Shown here piece by piece: positions 1 to 8,539 of a stretch of 50,834 nt of DNA; within the stretch, counting starts at the first letter, position 1; each line of letters begins with the position of its first letter. Origin of the DNA: Rhodopseudomonas pentothenatexigens (GTDB lineage Bacteria; Pseudomonadota; Alphaproteobacteria; Rhizobiales; Xanthobacteraceae). The stretch lies in contig NZ_UFQQ01000031.1 of NCBI RefSeq assembly GCF_900218015.1, positions 1 through 50,834 of the forward strand. The letters are read 5' to 3'. The notes beneath the pieces were generated by a model. That model did not search any database and was not told the DNA's origin. It saw only the letters and a program-made list of their open reading frames with translations. Position numbers and translations under genes: made by a program.

Positions 1-95
1 TGAACATGGAAGCCAATGTGGCCCCTCTGTCCCAGGGGTCCCGATTGGACGCCGATCACCCCGAAAACGGGGTCCTTATTCCACGCCGATTCACA
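1..95. mobile_element. Terminus of an IS21-type insertion sequence
   Basis: The first 95 bases look like the end of an IS21-family element whose body lies outside the window. Two imperfect copies of a ~25-bp unit occur 34 bp apart; several short terminal repeats of this kind are typical of IS21-family ends. The outer edge reads TGTGAATCGG on the minus strand, ending in the usual TG/CA dinucleotide at base 95. Immediately beyond it the IS3 transposase reading frame loses its family sequence, so this element appears to have inserted into the IS3 element. No istA or istB reading frame is visible here, so the family call rests on the repeats alone. Confidence 0.45.
35..94. repeat. Tandem terminal repeats, two copies
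   Basis: Copy 1 is at 35-59 and copy 2 at 69-94. Both begin GGGGTCC and both contain ACGCCGAT near the end, with a variable six to seven bases between. The 34-bp spacing and position next to a transposon edge fit transposase-binding repeats of an IS21-type end. Confidence 0.5.
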
Positions 96-718
96 ATCAG
101 CCGCTGGAACGGCTCGCTTCGGTATTGGCTGCCCTGATCGGAATGGTGCAACAGGGCGTTCGGCTTGCCGCGGCGCCACACCGCCATCAGCAGAGCATCG
201 GCGACCAGTTGCGCCGTCATCGATGCGCTCATCGACCAGCCGACCACCCGCCGGGAGAACAGGTCGATCACCGCCGCGACGTACAGCCAGCCCTCGGCGG
301 TCCAGATGTAGGTGAAGTCGGCGATCCACTTCTGGTTCGGCCTAACCGCTTCGAACTGCCGATCCAGGAGGTTCGAAGGCGCGATCGTCGCCGGACGATC
401 GCCATCGTCCTTCGGCAGCCGTCGCCGGCGCGGCCGGGCCCGCAGCGCCTGAGATCGCATCAACCGCTCGATCCGGTGCAGGCCACAATCGATCCCCTCA
501 GCCAGGAGGTCGCGCCAGACCCGACGGACGCCATAGGTTCGGTCGCTGGCGAGAAAGCTCGCTCTGACCCGCCCGCCGACGATTGCGTCGCTGCGGGATC
601 TGGCACTCGGAGCGCGGGTCAGCCAGGCATGAAAGCCCGACCGCGACACCCCGAGTGCATCGCACAGCCATGCCACCGGCCAGATCGTCCGGTGCTTCGC
701 GATGAAGACGAACTTCAT
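56..718 (-). pseudogene. IS3-family transposase OrfB (integrase domain), 3'-truncated
   Basis: OrfB of an IS3-family element: an N-terminal helical region with a YGVRRVWR motif, then an rve-type DDE integrase core. The first catalytic Asp is in IADFTYIW and the second in HHSDQGSQY. The third acidic residue and the usual C-terminal ~70 residues are absent: after EPFQRLI the frame runs into the neighbouring IS21-type terminus (IVNRRGIRTPFSG) and stops. The start codon overlaps the orfA stop as ATGA, whereas many IS3 elements use a -1 frameshift at this junction. Because the Glu of the DDE triad is lost, this is a non-functional remnant. Confidence 0.85.
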
Positions 719-1047
719 ATCGCTTCCTTCGCGAAGAAGGCTGCGGCCTTTTTTAGGATGTCGCGCTCCGCCTTCAGCTTCGCGACCTCACGCCTCAGCC
801 GCACGATCTCCTGCTGCTCAGGCTTCATATGGCCGTGACCGGGAAACGCCTGCACCGGGTCGACGCCGAACTGCTTCACCCATTTGCGCAGGACATTCTC
901 GTGAACATCGAGGTCGACCGCGGCCTGCGCCACCGAGACCCCGCGCTCCTTCACCAGCCTGACCGCCTCGACCTTGAACTCCCGACTGAACTTCCGTCGC
1001 TGCATGACACACCTCCAGCTTCATGAAACACCCAATCTCGGTGTCCA
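96..1047 (-). mobile_element. IS3-family insertion sequence, truncated
   Basis: A minus-strand IS3-family element with the standard orfA-orfB arrangement. Its 5' edge is placed near base 1047, where the minus strand starts TGGACACCGAGATTGGG, 42 nt before the orfA start codon. The 3' end is lost at about base 95, where the IS21-type end begins. The catalytic glutamate part of the integrase domain is missing, so the copy should not move by itself. Confidence 0.7.
715..1005 (-). CDS. IS3-family transposase OrfA (HTH DNA-binding subunit)
   Basis: A 96-residue OrfA of an IS3-family element. It opens with RRKFSREFKVEAVRLVKERG followed by a helix-turn-helix (VAQAAVDLDVHENVLRKWVKQ), the sequence-specific part of the transposase. 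A C-terminal leucine-zipper-like helix (LRREVAKLKAERDILKKAAA) normally mediates dimerisation with OrfB. Length is usual for the family. It overlaps orfB by 4 nt. Its partner is truncated, so the protein can bind ends but probably cannot support transposition unless an intact copy elsewhere supplies OrfB. Confidence 0.9.
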   Translation of the reverse strand: MQRRKFSREFKVEAVRLVKERGVSVAQAAVDLDVHENVLRKWVKQFGVDPVQAFPGHGHMKPEQQEIVRLRREVAKLKAERDILKKAAAFFAKEAI

Positions 1048-1330
1048 TCAAACCGGCAGCAGCTCATCGCTTGTGATCGTAGACCAAAGCGGGGAGGTGG
1101 ACCCAAGTGAGGGCGCCCGACTCGACTCCTTGTAGAAGGCGCCGTTGCTGTTGAGCACTGGCACGCAGCTGAGATGCGCGTACAGTCCGGGAATCCTAAC
1201 GGCAGCTCCGGCTCGCTTCCGGACGCCTCCAGGGCTGGGGAGGGGCAGGTGAGACAGCCGGCGCAGCAGATCCGAGTCCTTCGAACCACGCCGTCCCGGC
1301 CGCTGCCAGACCTCCTCACACCGTAGGGTG
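1048..1330. other. Intergenic, no convincing gene
   Basis: Lies between the IS3 left end and the 3' end of the P450-peroxidase gene. A 99-codon minus-strand frame from a GTG at 1347 runs across it, but it has no recognisable motif and a Pro/Ser/Arg-rich composition. I see no terminator stem followed by a T-run. Confidence 0.4.
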
Positions 1331-4300
1331 TCATTGGAAGTTGTCACACGCGTGGTTCGTCCGCACCGGTCGGGCGATGAAGCGCAGTGCTTGCAAGCTC
1401 GGAAGGAAGAAATAGCCGCCGCCGACGACCTTCACGAAGTCGGCGTGGACCTTTGCGTGTCCCGAGTCCTGCTGCGGGCGTGCATCAAGTGGAAGCGAGA
1501 ACACTAGGTCGGACGTCGGCAGGATGAAACGGTCATGATCGGTCTTGGCCGAAATGATCGGGTCCGGACAGTTGCGCAAACCGGAGAACGTTCGCGAATT
1601 GGACCAGGTCTGCTGGATGAACTCGAACTGCCTTTCGATGTTCGCATTGAAGCACATGAAGAACGTCCCGGCGTCCTCGCCGTTCGCGGATTGATAGGTT
1701 CGTCCCCGGCGCAGGATCCGATGGCGATTGTTGATCTCCAGCTGAAGCGGGCTACCAGGCCGGAAACTGTCGCGGGGATTGGATTTGCGCACGTGGGACA
1801 CGATCGGGCAGGCGAGCCCCTGAGGGTCGTCCGTGCCATGCCTGAAATCATTGTCCGGCTTCACCGGGGCCAGCAGCTCGAGCGGAACTTCGATCGATGG
1901 AAGAGCCTTGCGCACATTCCGGATCACTTGCCTGATCAGTTCGTCGCTTTGTGCGTCCCAGATCACGCTCATCAAGCCGTCGCCGCTCGGCACCAATTCA
2001 TCGAAAGTCAAAGCGCGGCCTTCCGCGTCGGGGTCATCCAGGATCCTACGCTCCATCATGATCCGCTTCCGAAGCTCGGCGAAAAACACGTATTTGTTTT
2101 GCTGGCTCCGGGACATCATGGGATTGCGCACCAGCGAGCTGCCGTCGCGCCAGCGCCCCATGAGCTTCGCAGCGATCAGTTCTTCGGCCAAGCGGACGTC
2201 GTACGCCGACGAAGATCGCTGAGCCGGATTGACCGTGAGGCCGCCGACGTCCGTCAGGTCGTTCATCGTGACGTTCATGTCCGTCGAGCCGTGGCTGTCC
2301 GCCGAGGTACCGATCTTGCCGCTGATCTCGGCGTGTAGATGATCGGCTGCGAACAGATGGTCGGGAATGCCCGGATTGCGGACTCTCAGCGACGTGGAGA
2401 AATAGCGGTTGCTGACCAGCTTTTCCGCCTGTAGCCGCACATAGCCGTTGAAGGCATCGACATCCTGCTCGAGTTGCCGGATTACCAAGAAACTTCCGTT
2501 GCGGCCGAAATCGCGCAGTTCCGACAGGCCGCTATTGTTGAACTCGGGAAATCGATCCGGAATCGCGTCTTGCAGCGGCGGCAGGTCGTTGTAGTCGTCG
2601 CGGGTCTGGCTGACCGTCGGACTGGGTGGATAGTAGCCGCGCGTATCCTTGTAGCCGAGGAGGAATTCGCCGGGGGCCACCACGTCGTCCGGAGCGAAAT
2701 CGCCCTTGCCGAACTGGCGCGTGCCGCGCATCACGGGCTGTGAGACACTGTCGACGAAGCCGAACGGTTCGCGATGATCGCCCCGCTTGCGCGACATCGA
2801 CATCTTGATGGTTTGCGCGGTCATGCCCGCGGCGGCGAGCATCGTCAATAATTCCTCGTCCTGCTTCTCGAATGCGGCTCTCTGTGCATCGGACTGGACG
2901 GAGCCGTAGTGTAGGACGATGGCGTGGCAAACCTTGGCGTCGTCAGGCGCGTCGCTCCATTGCCAATGGTCGGGCGCGTTGGCGCCGACATCACCCAGGA
3001 TGTTGCTGCGCTTCGCCATGCCGTCGACAAACGGCAGCGGCAGGGTACCGAAGCCCTCGAGTTGATTTCCTTCGGGAAAGCCGAGCGTCCTAAGACCGGC
3101 AGCAGTGAAGGCGATGAAGACGGCGTCTTCGTCGGGACTGTAGTCGCCCAGCGCGAGTGCCGGGCCGTCCGGCCGCACACTGATGGTTTCGGCATTGTAG
3201 GAGGTCTCTGCGATCGTACGGATCCAACCCCTGGCCAGCTCGGGGTCGCCGAATTTGACCAGATGGCCTCGTGCCTGACCCAGCCTGCCGAGTCCGCCGA
3301 ACAGGATCGACTGGACTTGCTCCGACTGGATCGTGTCCCGCGGGCGTGGCGGGGAATGGATGAGATCTTCCCACGCCTGCGCTTCGGCGCTCGTTCTGGC
3401 CCTTGCCAAGCCCTCGCGCACCAAAGCATTGGCGCGGATCTGCTCGGTGGTCAAATGCGGGAAGCGGCTGTACCAGAACAGCGTCTCGACCTGCTGCCGG
3501 CGCACCCATCTCTTGAACCGGTCGCCGTCGCGGGCGCCGTCGAAGTAGAACCAGTTGGTGCGCGGAAAGCCGACGCCATTGTTCCAAGCAGCGGTTTGGC
3601 CCCCATGAACCTTGGTGATAAAGTCTTCGAGATAGCTTTCCCAGCTTCCGTCGTAGTTGCTTTGGAAGATCAGCTTCTGCGTTCCTGGGACGCGAAACCA
3701 TTTGGCATAGTGGATGGTGGCAAAATCGGTGACGAATCCGGGCCTGAACCAGATCCGGACCATCTGCTTGATGATTTGGAGCGACAGCGCCATCGTCAGT
3801 TTGCGGAACGGCCCCGACTTCAACTCGGTCACCGAAGTCAGGTGGTTCTGCACGTAACCGGGGATGTCTTCCGTTGCGAGCAGTCGGCGCATGTGGTCAT
3901 GGGCAGGCGGCAGATCCTCGGGGCGCTCGATGGCCTCGCGGTGCCGAAGCCAGTACAGAAAGGCGATTGCCAGGGTGACGAGACCCAGCGCGGGCGTCAT
4001 CCAGAACACGACGTAGGTGACGGGAATCGTCGCGGCGAAAAGCCACCAGCCAAACAGCGGAACGAGCACCGTGGCGACGATGAAGGCGGCGTAGAGGGCA
4101 ACTAGGTTCGGCGTGGTCACGGCGCGTGCGACGAATTCCTCGAAGCTGAAATCCGTCCATTTCGAGAAGGCGGGCAGGCGGGCGGATGGCCTGACCAGCA
4201 GCGGTGCGAACCTCGTTCCGGCCAGCTGGCGGCGCGCCTCGCGCAACACGTAGCGCCCGCCGTCGCCGTCGATGGCCGCACGCGCGTTTGGGATGTTGCG

Positions 4301-6214
4301 TCCGGTCCGGGCGCTATCGACGATCGACTTGACCTCGTCATACAATCCGTCTTCGTCCGCGATTTGCGCCACCGAGAAGTCTGCGGTCCCGGGAAAATTC
4401 ACGCCGATCGCGCCCCAGGGCCACGTATGCAACTTGATCCGACGCCGCTTCAGCAGGGCCTCCGCCGGCATCGGCGGCTGGCCGGCATCGACATACTTCA
4501 TCAGCGGCTGAAACACCTGGTCGCCGACTTTTTGAACGATTTTCGAAAGGGCGGCCTCCTCGGCGCCATCGACATTGAGCTCCACCAGGAGATGATGTCG
4601 TGGTTCGGTCGCTGTGCCGAGATCGATGACGTTGATGCTGGCGAAATGCACGATCCCGGTTTCCCGGAACGCCCGATCGATACTCGCCGCGCGGGTCGCA
4701 TCGGCCTGGGTGGCACGCGGCCGTTTCGGGTGGCCGAACGATCGTAGCAGGGCTCGCACCTCGTCGATCGGCGCGTTGGCCGCCAACGGCACCGCACAAC
4801 AGATCATCGATTGCCGGCGTTGCCCGGTGTCGGGATCGTAGCGCAGCAGCATGTGGCGCGGGAACGGGCCGGCGCGCATCAGCCTGGGCGACTTCGACGC
4901 GAACCGAATGTTGTTCTGCGCCAACAGGACCTGGAACAGCTCGACGATAATCGCCTTGGCGAGCTCTTCGCCGATGCAGTCGTGTTCGCCGATGCCGAAC
5001 ATCAGGTTGCGTGGTGCCGGCCTGCCGGCGAAGCGCCCGGGGTCGAAATCGTAAGGCCGCGGAAATTTCGCAGCATCCATCAGCGCCGACGCGGTCGCCG
5101 CGATCACCGTCTCGCCCGGCGGGATGCCGGACAGTCGTCCTCCGCCGCCACTATTCAGGGGGCGGCCGGTGCGAACGCGAAACTGGCCGGGAAACAATGC
5201 CGGATTGAACCGGGCCGCTTCGAACAATAGCGCCTGAAGCGCATCGCGCTTGGCCAGATAGTCGGCCGATTGCGGTCCCGCGCTTCTCCGCGCGGCCTCG
5301 GCCTCGCGCGACAAGCGAACCGCATCGCCAAAGACGGAGGGGCGAAACGTCAGTTCTTCCAGGATGTGCCCGGCCGACATGGTGTTGGTGGGGACGAATC
5401 CGGTGATCAGTCCGAACAGCAGGGCCCGGATTTCTCCGCGTCGCGCCGCCGAATCCGCTTTCACTCCGCCGATCTGCTCGGGCTCGGATTTGGCGATGGC
5501 GATCAGCCGGCCCAGGATGGAGTTGTCGGGAGCGCCGAACAGACGGTCGTAATTGCGGTCGATGATGTCGCGCAGCCGTTCGGCTCCATACATCGCCTGA
5601 ATCCGCACCTCGCTTTCGCCGCTTGGGTCCGCGAACAGCAATGCGGTCGTCGACATTGCAAATTCGGCGAATTCGTCCGCGTTCTCGGCGGTCAGGCCGT
5701 ACAGCTTAAGACAGGTTTCGGTCGCGACGCGGGTGAACAGGTCCTTGATGGCGTCGATCTCGCCGCCTGCATCGGCGAGCAGCCACCCTGCGATCTGCCG
5801 GGCTGGTTCGCGGACGTCGCTGTCGAGATCGATCGTCGCCCAAATCTGTTTCATTACGGCCCGTTGGCGGGCATGGAGTTCGCCGTCGTCGCCGAGCGCG
5901 AAGTTGGTGCCCCCGGCGAGCAGCGTCATTTCGAGGCCGAACGGCACGTTAAAAGCATCGGGGTCTCGCAACACCGCCTCAACGTCGTCGTAGCGGACCA
6001 CCCAGTGAATTCCGCGAAACTTGATGATCGGAGGGATGCGACGGAACAGCGGTAGAAGCAGGTATCGCAAGGCGGCTTTGGTCCACCGGGCCGCGAGCTT
6101 GCCGAACCAGCCGGTCGGTGGAATCCGGTCGAGGCCGAAATCGCGTTGAGTGATGTTGGAGCGCTCGGGGTAGGAGAGGATCCTCGCGAAGGAATTGTCG
6201 TACTTCGTATCCAT
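1331..6214 (-). CDS. Cytochrome P450 - DyP-type peroxidase fusion protein
   Basis: A 1627-residue double-haem fusion. Residues ~25-465 are a cytochrome P450: ExxR is FEAAR (E332/R335) and the haem-thiolate loop is FGIGEHDCIG (Cys413). Residues ~466-690 form an alpha/beta region of unknown role, followed by three hydrophobic segments (~704-721, 723-740, 742-757). Residues ~835-935 (SNYDGSWESYLEDF, VGFP) resemble a region found with some DyP proteins. The DyP peroxidase domain spans ~960-1610, with GFVDSVSQP (catalytic Asp1155), the presumed proximal haem His1474 in SHVRKSNPRD and the distal Arg in RILRRGRTY. A longer frame begins at 6409, but ATG 6214 has AGGAGA five nt upstream and avoids overlapping the regulator gene. 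The P450 I-helix reads GFVPT, without the usual acid before Thr. The gene follows the SARP gene by 40 nt, probably one operon. The domains are clear; the substrate is unknown. Confidence 0.9.
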   Translation of the reverse strand: MDTKYDNSFARILSYPERSNITQRDFGLDRIPPTGWFGKLAARWTKAALRYLLLPLFRRIPPIIKFRGIHWVVRYDDVEAVLRDPDAFNVPFGLEMTLLAGGTNFALGDDGELHARQRAVMKQIWATIDLDSDVREPARQIAGWLLADAGGEIDAIKDLFTRVATETCLKLYGLTAENADEFAEFAMSTTALLFADPSGESEVRIQAMYGAERLRDIIDRNYDRLFGAPDNSILGRLIAIAKSEPEQIGGVKADSAARRGEIRALLFGLITGFVPTNTMSAGHILEELTFRPSVFGDAVRLSREAEAARRSAGPQSADYLAKRDALQALLFEAARFNPALFPGQFRVRTGRPLNSGGGGRLSGIPPGETVIAATASALMDAAKFPRPYDFDPGRFAGRPAPRNLMFGIGEHDCIGEELAKAIIVELFQVLLAQNNIRFASKSPRLMRAGPFPRHMLLRYDPDTGQRRQSMICCAVPLAANAPIDEVRALLRSFGHPKRPRATQADATRAASIDRAFRETGIVHFASINVIDLGTATEPRHHLLVELNVDGAEEAALSKIVQKVGDQVFQPLMKYVDAGQPPMPAEALLKRRRIKLHTWPWGAIGVNFPGTADFSVAQIADEDGLYDEVKSIVDSARTGRNIPNARAAIDGDGGRYVLREARRQLAGTRFAPLLVRPSARLPAFSKWTDFSFEEFVARAVTTPNLVALYAAFIVATVLVPLFGWWLFAATIPVTYVVFWMTPALGLVTLAIAFLYWLRHREAIERPEDLPPAHDHMRRLLATEDIPGYVQNHLTSVTELKSGPFRKLTMALSLQIIKQMVRIWFRPGFVTDFATIHYAKWFRVPGTQKLIFQSNYDGSWESYLEDFITKVHGGQTAAWNNGVGFPRTNWFYFDGARDGDRFKRWVRRQQVETLFWYSRFPHLTTEQIRANALVREGLARARTSAEAQAWEDLIHSPPRPRDTIQSEQVQSILFGGLGRLGQARGHLVKFGDPELARGWIRTIAETSYNAETISVRPDGPALALGDYSPDEDAVFIAFTAAGLRTLGFPEGNQLEGFGTLPLPFVDGMAKRSNILGDVGANAPDHWQWSDAPDDAKVCHAIVLHYGSVQSDAQRAAFEKQDEELLTMLAAAGMTAQTIKMSMSRKRGDHREPFGFVDSVSQPVMRGTRQFGKGDFAPDDVVAPGEFLLGYKDTRGYYPPSPTVSQTRDDYNDLPPLQDAIPDRFPEFNNSGLSELRDFGRNGSFLVIRQLEQDVDAFNGYVRLQAEKLVSNRYFSTSLRVRNPGIPDHLFAADHLHAEISGKIGTSADSHGSTDMNVTMNDLTDVGGLTVNPAQRSSSAYDVRLAEELIAAKLMGRWRDGSSLVRNPMMSRSQQNKYVFFAELRKRIMMERRILDDPDAEGRALTFDELVPSGDGLMSVIWDAQSDELIRQVIRNVRKALPSIEVPLELLAPVKPDNDFRHGTDDPQGLACPIVSHVRKSNPRDSFRPGSPLQLEINNRHRILRRGRTYQSANGEDAGTFFMCFNANIERQFEFIQQTWSNSRTFSGLRNCPDPIISAKTDHDRFILPTSDLVFSLPLDARPQQDSGHAKVHADFVKVVGGGYFFLPSLQALRFIARPVRTNHACDNFQ

Positions 6215-6254
6215 ACGATCTCCTGGTGTATCGGTCCGAGCGGGCCACCAAATT

Positions 6255-8084
6255 TCAGGCGTGCATTGTCGTGTCTTGATCCAATCCCAATTGCGCGACG
6301 AAGTAAGCGTTGAGCGCGGGGTCGATGTAGGGGAGCCAGTTGATGTCGTCGGCGCGAAGCTGCGGACGGGCTCTGCGCAGATCCTCCCGCGCTTCGTCGG
6401 CGAGTGCACGACGGTTCAGCGATTTGAGCGACAGGTACTTGATCATGAGGGCGTACCAGTAAGACGGCCGCCGCATGGTGGACTGGGTGGCAAGGTCCAA
6501 TGCGTCCTCGAAATTGCCGAGCAACCAGTGCGCCATTGCCTGTTCACCAAGGAAGAAGAACATCTGCTGATCGTGAGGGCTGAGCTTGATCGCCAGCGCG
6601 AGCGACGGCAGCGAGCGCTCCGGCTCACCACGCAGGATCGCGTTGCTGCCGAGCTGCGCATGGGCGAGCGACAGACTCGGACATAGATGGATGGCGCGAC
6701 GGATGAGGCAATCCGACTCTTCCGATTGACGCAACCATGCCTCGGCGGTCCCGGTGACCCAGTATCCCCGCGCATCGGTCGGGTCGAGCTCGATGATCTG
6801 GCGGCCCAGCGAGCTTGCCGCGCGGATCGCGGGCGCCTCGCTCCGCATCGCCCAGGCGCGCCACAGCGTGCACCAGGCGAAATGTACGCGCGCTTCGACA
6901 TTGCCGGGTTCGATCTGCAGCGCCTGATGGAAGTAGAATTCTGCCCTTTCGGCATCGTGGCGGCTGAGGCGGTTCATGTGCCAGCGGCCCCGCCACACGA
7001 GATCGTTCATCCTGGATACCTCGTCCGGCAGTCGGCGCGCGCGATGTTGCTCGGTCCTTGAGATGTTGCCCCCGAGGTTCCCCGCGATCTCCTCCGCGAT
7101 GCCCGTCAACATGGTCTCGGTGAGAGAGCCGACGATCTCGAACGAGCGGCCCCAGACCAGCAGATTTCCGTCGGTCTGCGTCAACTCGATGTTGATGCGC
7201 ATCGATGCGTCGGCTTTCGGGATCCGGAGTTGAACCACATAGTGCGCGCCGAGCTTGGCGCCAAATTCCGCGGCGCCCGACGTGAGCGTCAGGGCCGCGT
7301 AGCAGGAGCTTCGGGAGATCGTCGCCAGCCAGCGGATGCGCGACAGCTGGTCGATCAATTCCTGTGTCACGCCTTCGATGAGGTAGCACAGGCTCGGATC
7401 ACTTGCGGTATCGTTCGGCGGAAGCACCGCGACAACCGGCGTTCCGATGAAGCCGCCTATCCGACCGACGGCGCCGGCTCCGTCGCGGACGGCGAAGCCT
7501 GGCAACGTGGAATTGGACGATGTGGCATTGGACAGGGCGGACGGAGAGTCGACGCGGCCGGAATGCCTGCGCAACGCCGCCTCGCGCAATCGTTCTTCCC
7601 AATACCGTCGTTGATCTCGAAGCCAGTCATCGAATTCGGGGTCTGCGATGTCGAGGTCTTCGAGAAAGTCGGGCAGGTTGGTTGTAAGATCGAAATCCTC
7701 GGTGCCGTGCTGCTCGAGTCGGCGGGTGTCGATATCGATGTTGTTGATATCAAGTGTCAGGCTCTGCTTGTCGAAAGAGATCAGCGCCCTGTGCGCTCCG
7801 AGTGACCGCCGAAGTTCGCTGAGACACTGGCGCAAACTCGCCGAGCCTTCCTTGTCGCCGCGCTCGCTCCACAATCGCGATTGCAGCCAGCGTCGTCCAC
7901 GCATGCCGTGCGGCGCGACGGCGAGCATCGCCAGGATCGCCCGCGCTCGTCGTCCCTTGGGCGTGCAATCCACTCCGGCGCACTGCAAACGCACCGGTCC
8001 GAGCAGGCTGAGAGAATGGCGCACGGGATTCGCACGATCGTTCCGCTGATACGGCATCGCATCGACGATGTTCGCGTGGGTCAT
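6255..8084 (-). CDS. SARP/BTAD-type transcriptional regulator with TolB-like and TPR domains
   Basis: About 609 residues from ATG 8084 (weak GGA upstream); ATGs at 8156 and 8057 are also possible, and the frame is open back to 8348. The N-terminus is the winged-helix domain of SARP/OmpR-like activators (HSLSLLGPVRLQ, RRARAILAMLA, RLWSERGDKEGSASLRQCLS), followed by a BTAD-like helical segment. Next comes a TolB/CyaA-associated alpha/beta domain (PVVAVLPPND, YLIEGVTQELIDQLSRI, YVVQLRI). The C-terminal half is tetratricopeptide repeats (FYFHQALQIEPGN, IELDPTDARGYW, AIKLSPHDQQ). Such proteins are usually one-component activators of nearby gene clusters. It is read divergently from the giant-protein operon and is co-oriented with the P450-DyP gene, so it is the obvious candidate regulator of both; that is inference from layout. 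Confidence 0.85.
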   Translation of the reverse strand: MTHANIVDAMPYQRNDRANPVRHSLSLLGPVRLQCAGVDCTPKGRRARAILAMLAVAPHGMRGRRWLQSRLWSERGDKEGSASLRQCLSELRRSLGAHRALISFDKQSLTLDINNIDIDTRRLEQHGTEDFDLTTNLPDFLEDLDIADPEFDDWLRDQRRYWEERLREAALRRHSGRVDSPSALSNATSSNSTLPGFAVRDGAGAVGRIGGFIGTPVVAVLPPNDTASDPSLCYLIEGVTQELIDQLSRIRWLATISRSSCYAALTLTSGAAEFGAKLGAHYVVQLRIPKADASMRINIELTQTDGNLLVWGRSFEIVGSLTETMLTGIAEEIAGNLGGNISRTEQHRARRLPDEVSRMNDLVWRGRWHMNRLSRHDAERAEFYFHQALQIEPGNVEARVHFAWCTLWRAWAMRSEAPAIRAASSLGRQIIELDPTDARGYWVTGTAEAWLRQSEESDCLIRRAIHLCPSLSLAHAQLGSNAILRGEPERSLPSLALAIKLSPHDQQMFFFLGEQAMAHWLLGNFEDALDLATQSTMRRPSYWYALMIKYLSLKSLNRRALADEAREDLRRARPQLRADDINWLPYIDPALNAYFVAQLGLDQDTTMHA

Positions 8085-8539
8085 TCCGCGAGTCCAATGG
8101 TGGTAACGGTCGCTCGGCCGAGCGATGTCAATCAAATGGCGAAATGTAGGTAGCATAGAGCGGTAGTTGAATTCGTCGCAAGCTGTTTTCGCTCGTCCAG
8201 CCGGGTCGGCGGCCTGTTTCGCTGCGCGGAACGAGCTTTCGAGGTGCCGTGCTCGAAGCGGTCTGGCGAGATGGGGCGGCGTAGCGTCGGCTCCGGCCGG
8301 CCGCCGCGCTCGCCGTGATCTTTGCACTGCAAAGGTCTGCCGAGCCATCAGCGTTGGTCAGGACCGTGAAGCGCCGTCGGTTTTCACGGCAGATTCACAA
8401 CGATTTCACGCTCGTCTGACGAGCCGGTGATTGGCTGACTGTTGCTACGCGAAGCGATGGTCAGCGGAGTTGGTTCTCCGTCCGGCTAAGTGCCGAAAGC
8501 CGTCCGAGCGTTGTGGTTTGTCAGCGAAAGGACGCTCCG
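8085..8539. promoter_or_regulatory. Divergent control region between regulator and giant-protein operon
   Basis: About 455 bp separate the likely starts of the leftward regulator and the rightward giant-protein gene, and promoters for both directions must lie here. I cannot place -10/-35 elements confidently. Visible structures are a 7-bp perfect inverted repeat at 8410-8424 and repeated TTCAC words just before it (in TTTTCACGG, ATTCACAAC and TTTCACG). Part of this stretch would be coding if the regulator used the upstream start at 8156. Confidence 0.45.
8410..8424. promoter_or_regulatory. Palindrome, candidate operator
   Basis: GCTCGTC-T-GACGAGC is a perfect inverted repeat with a single central base, about 115 nt upstream of the giant-protein start. 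Size and position suit a dimeric regulator site. SARP proteins usually bind direct repeats, so a different regulator is possible. Confidence 0.3.

Noticed and set aside
1048-1347. A 99-codon minus-strand frame after the P450-DyP gene.
   Set aside because: No motif, no ribosome site and Pro/Ser/Arg-rich composition. It overlaps the stop region of the real gene.
6215-6409. N-terminal extension of the P450-DyP protein (65 residues).
   Set aside because: It overlaps the regulator gene and is low in ordered sequence, while ATG 6214 has a good ribosome site.
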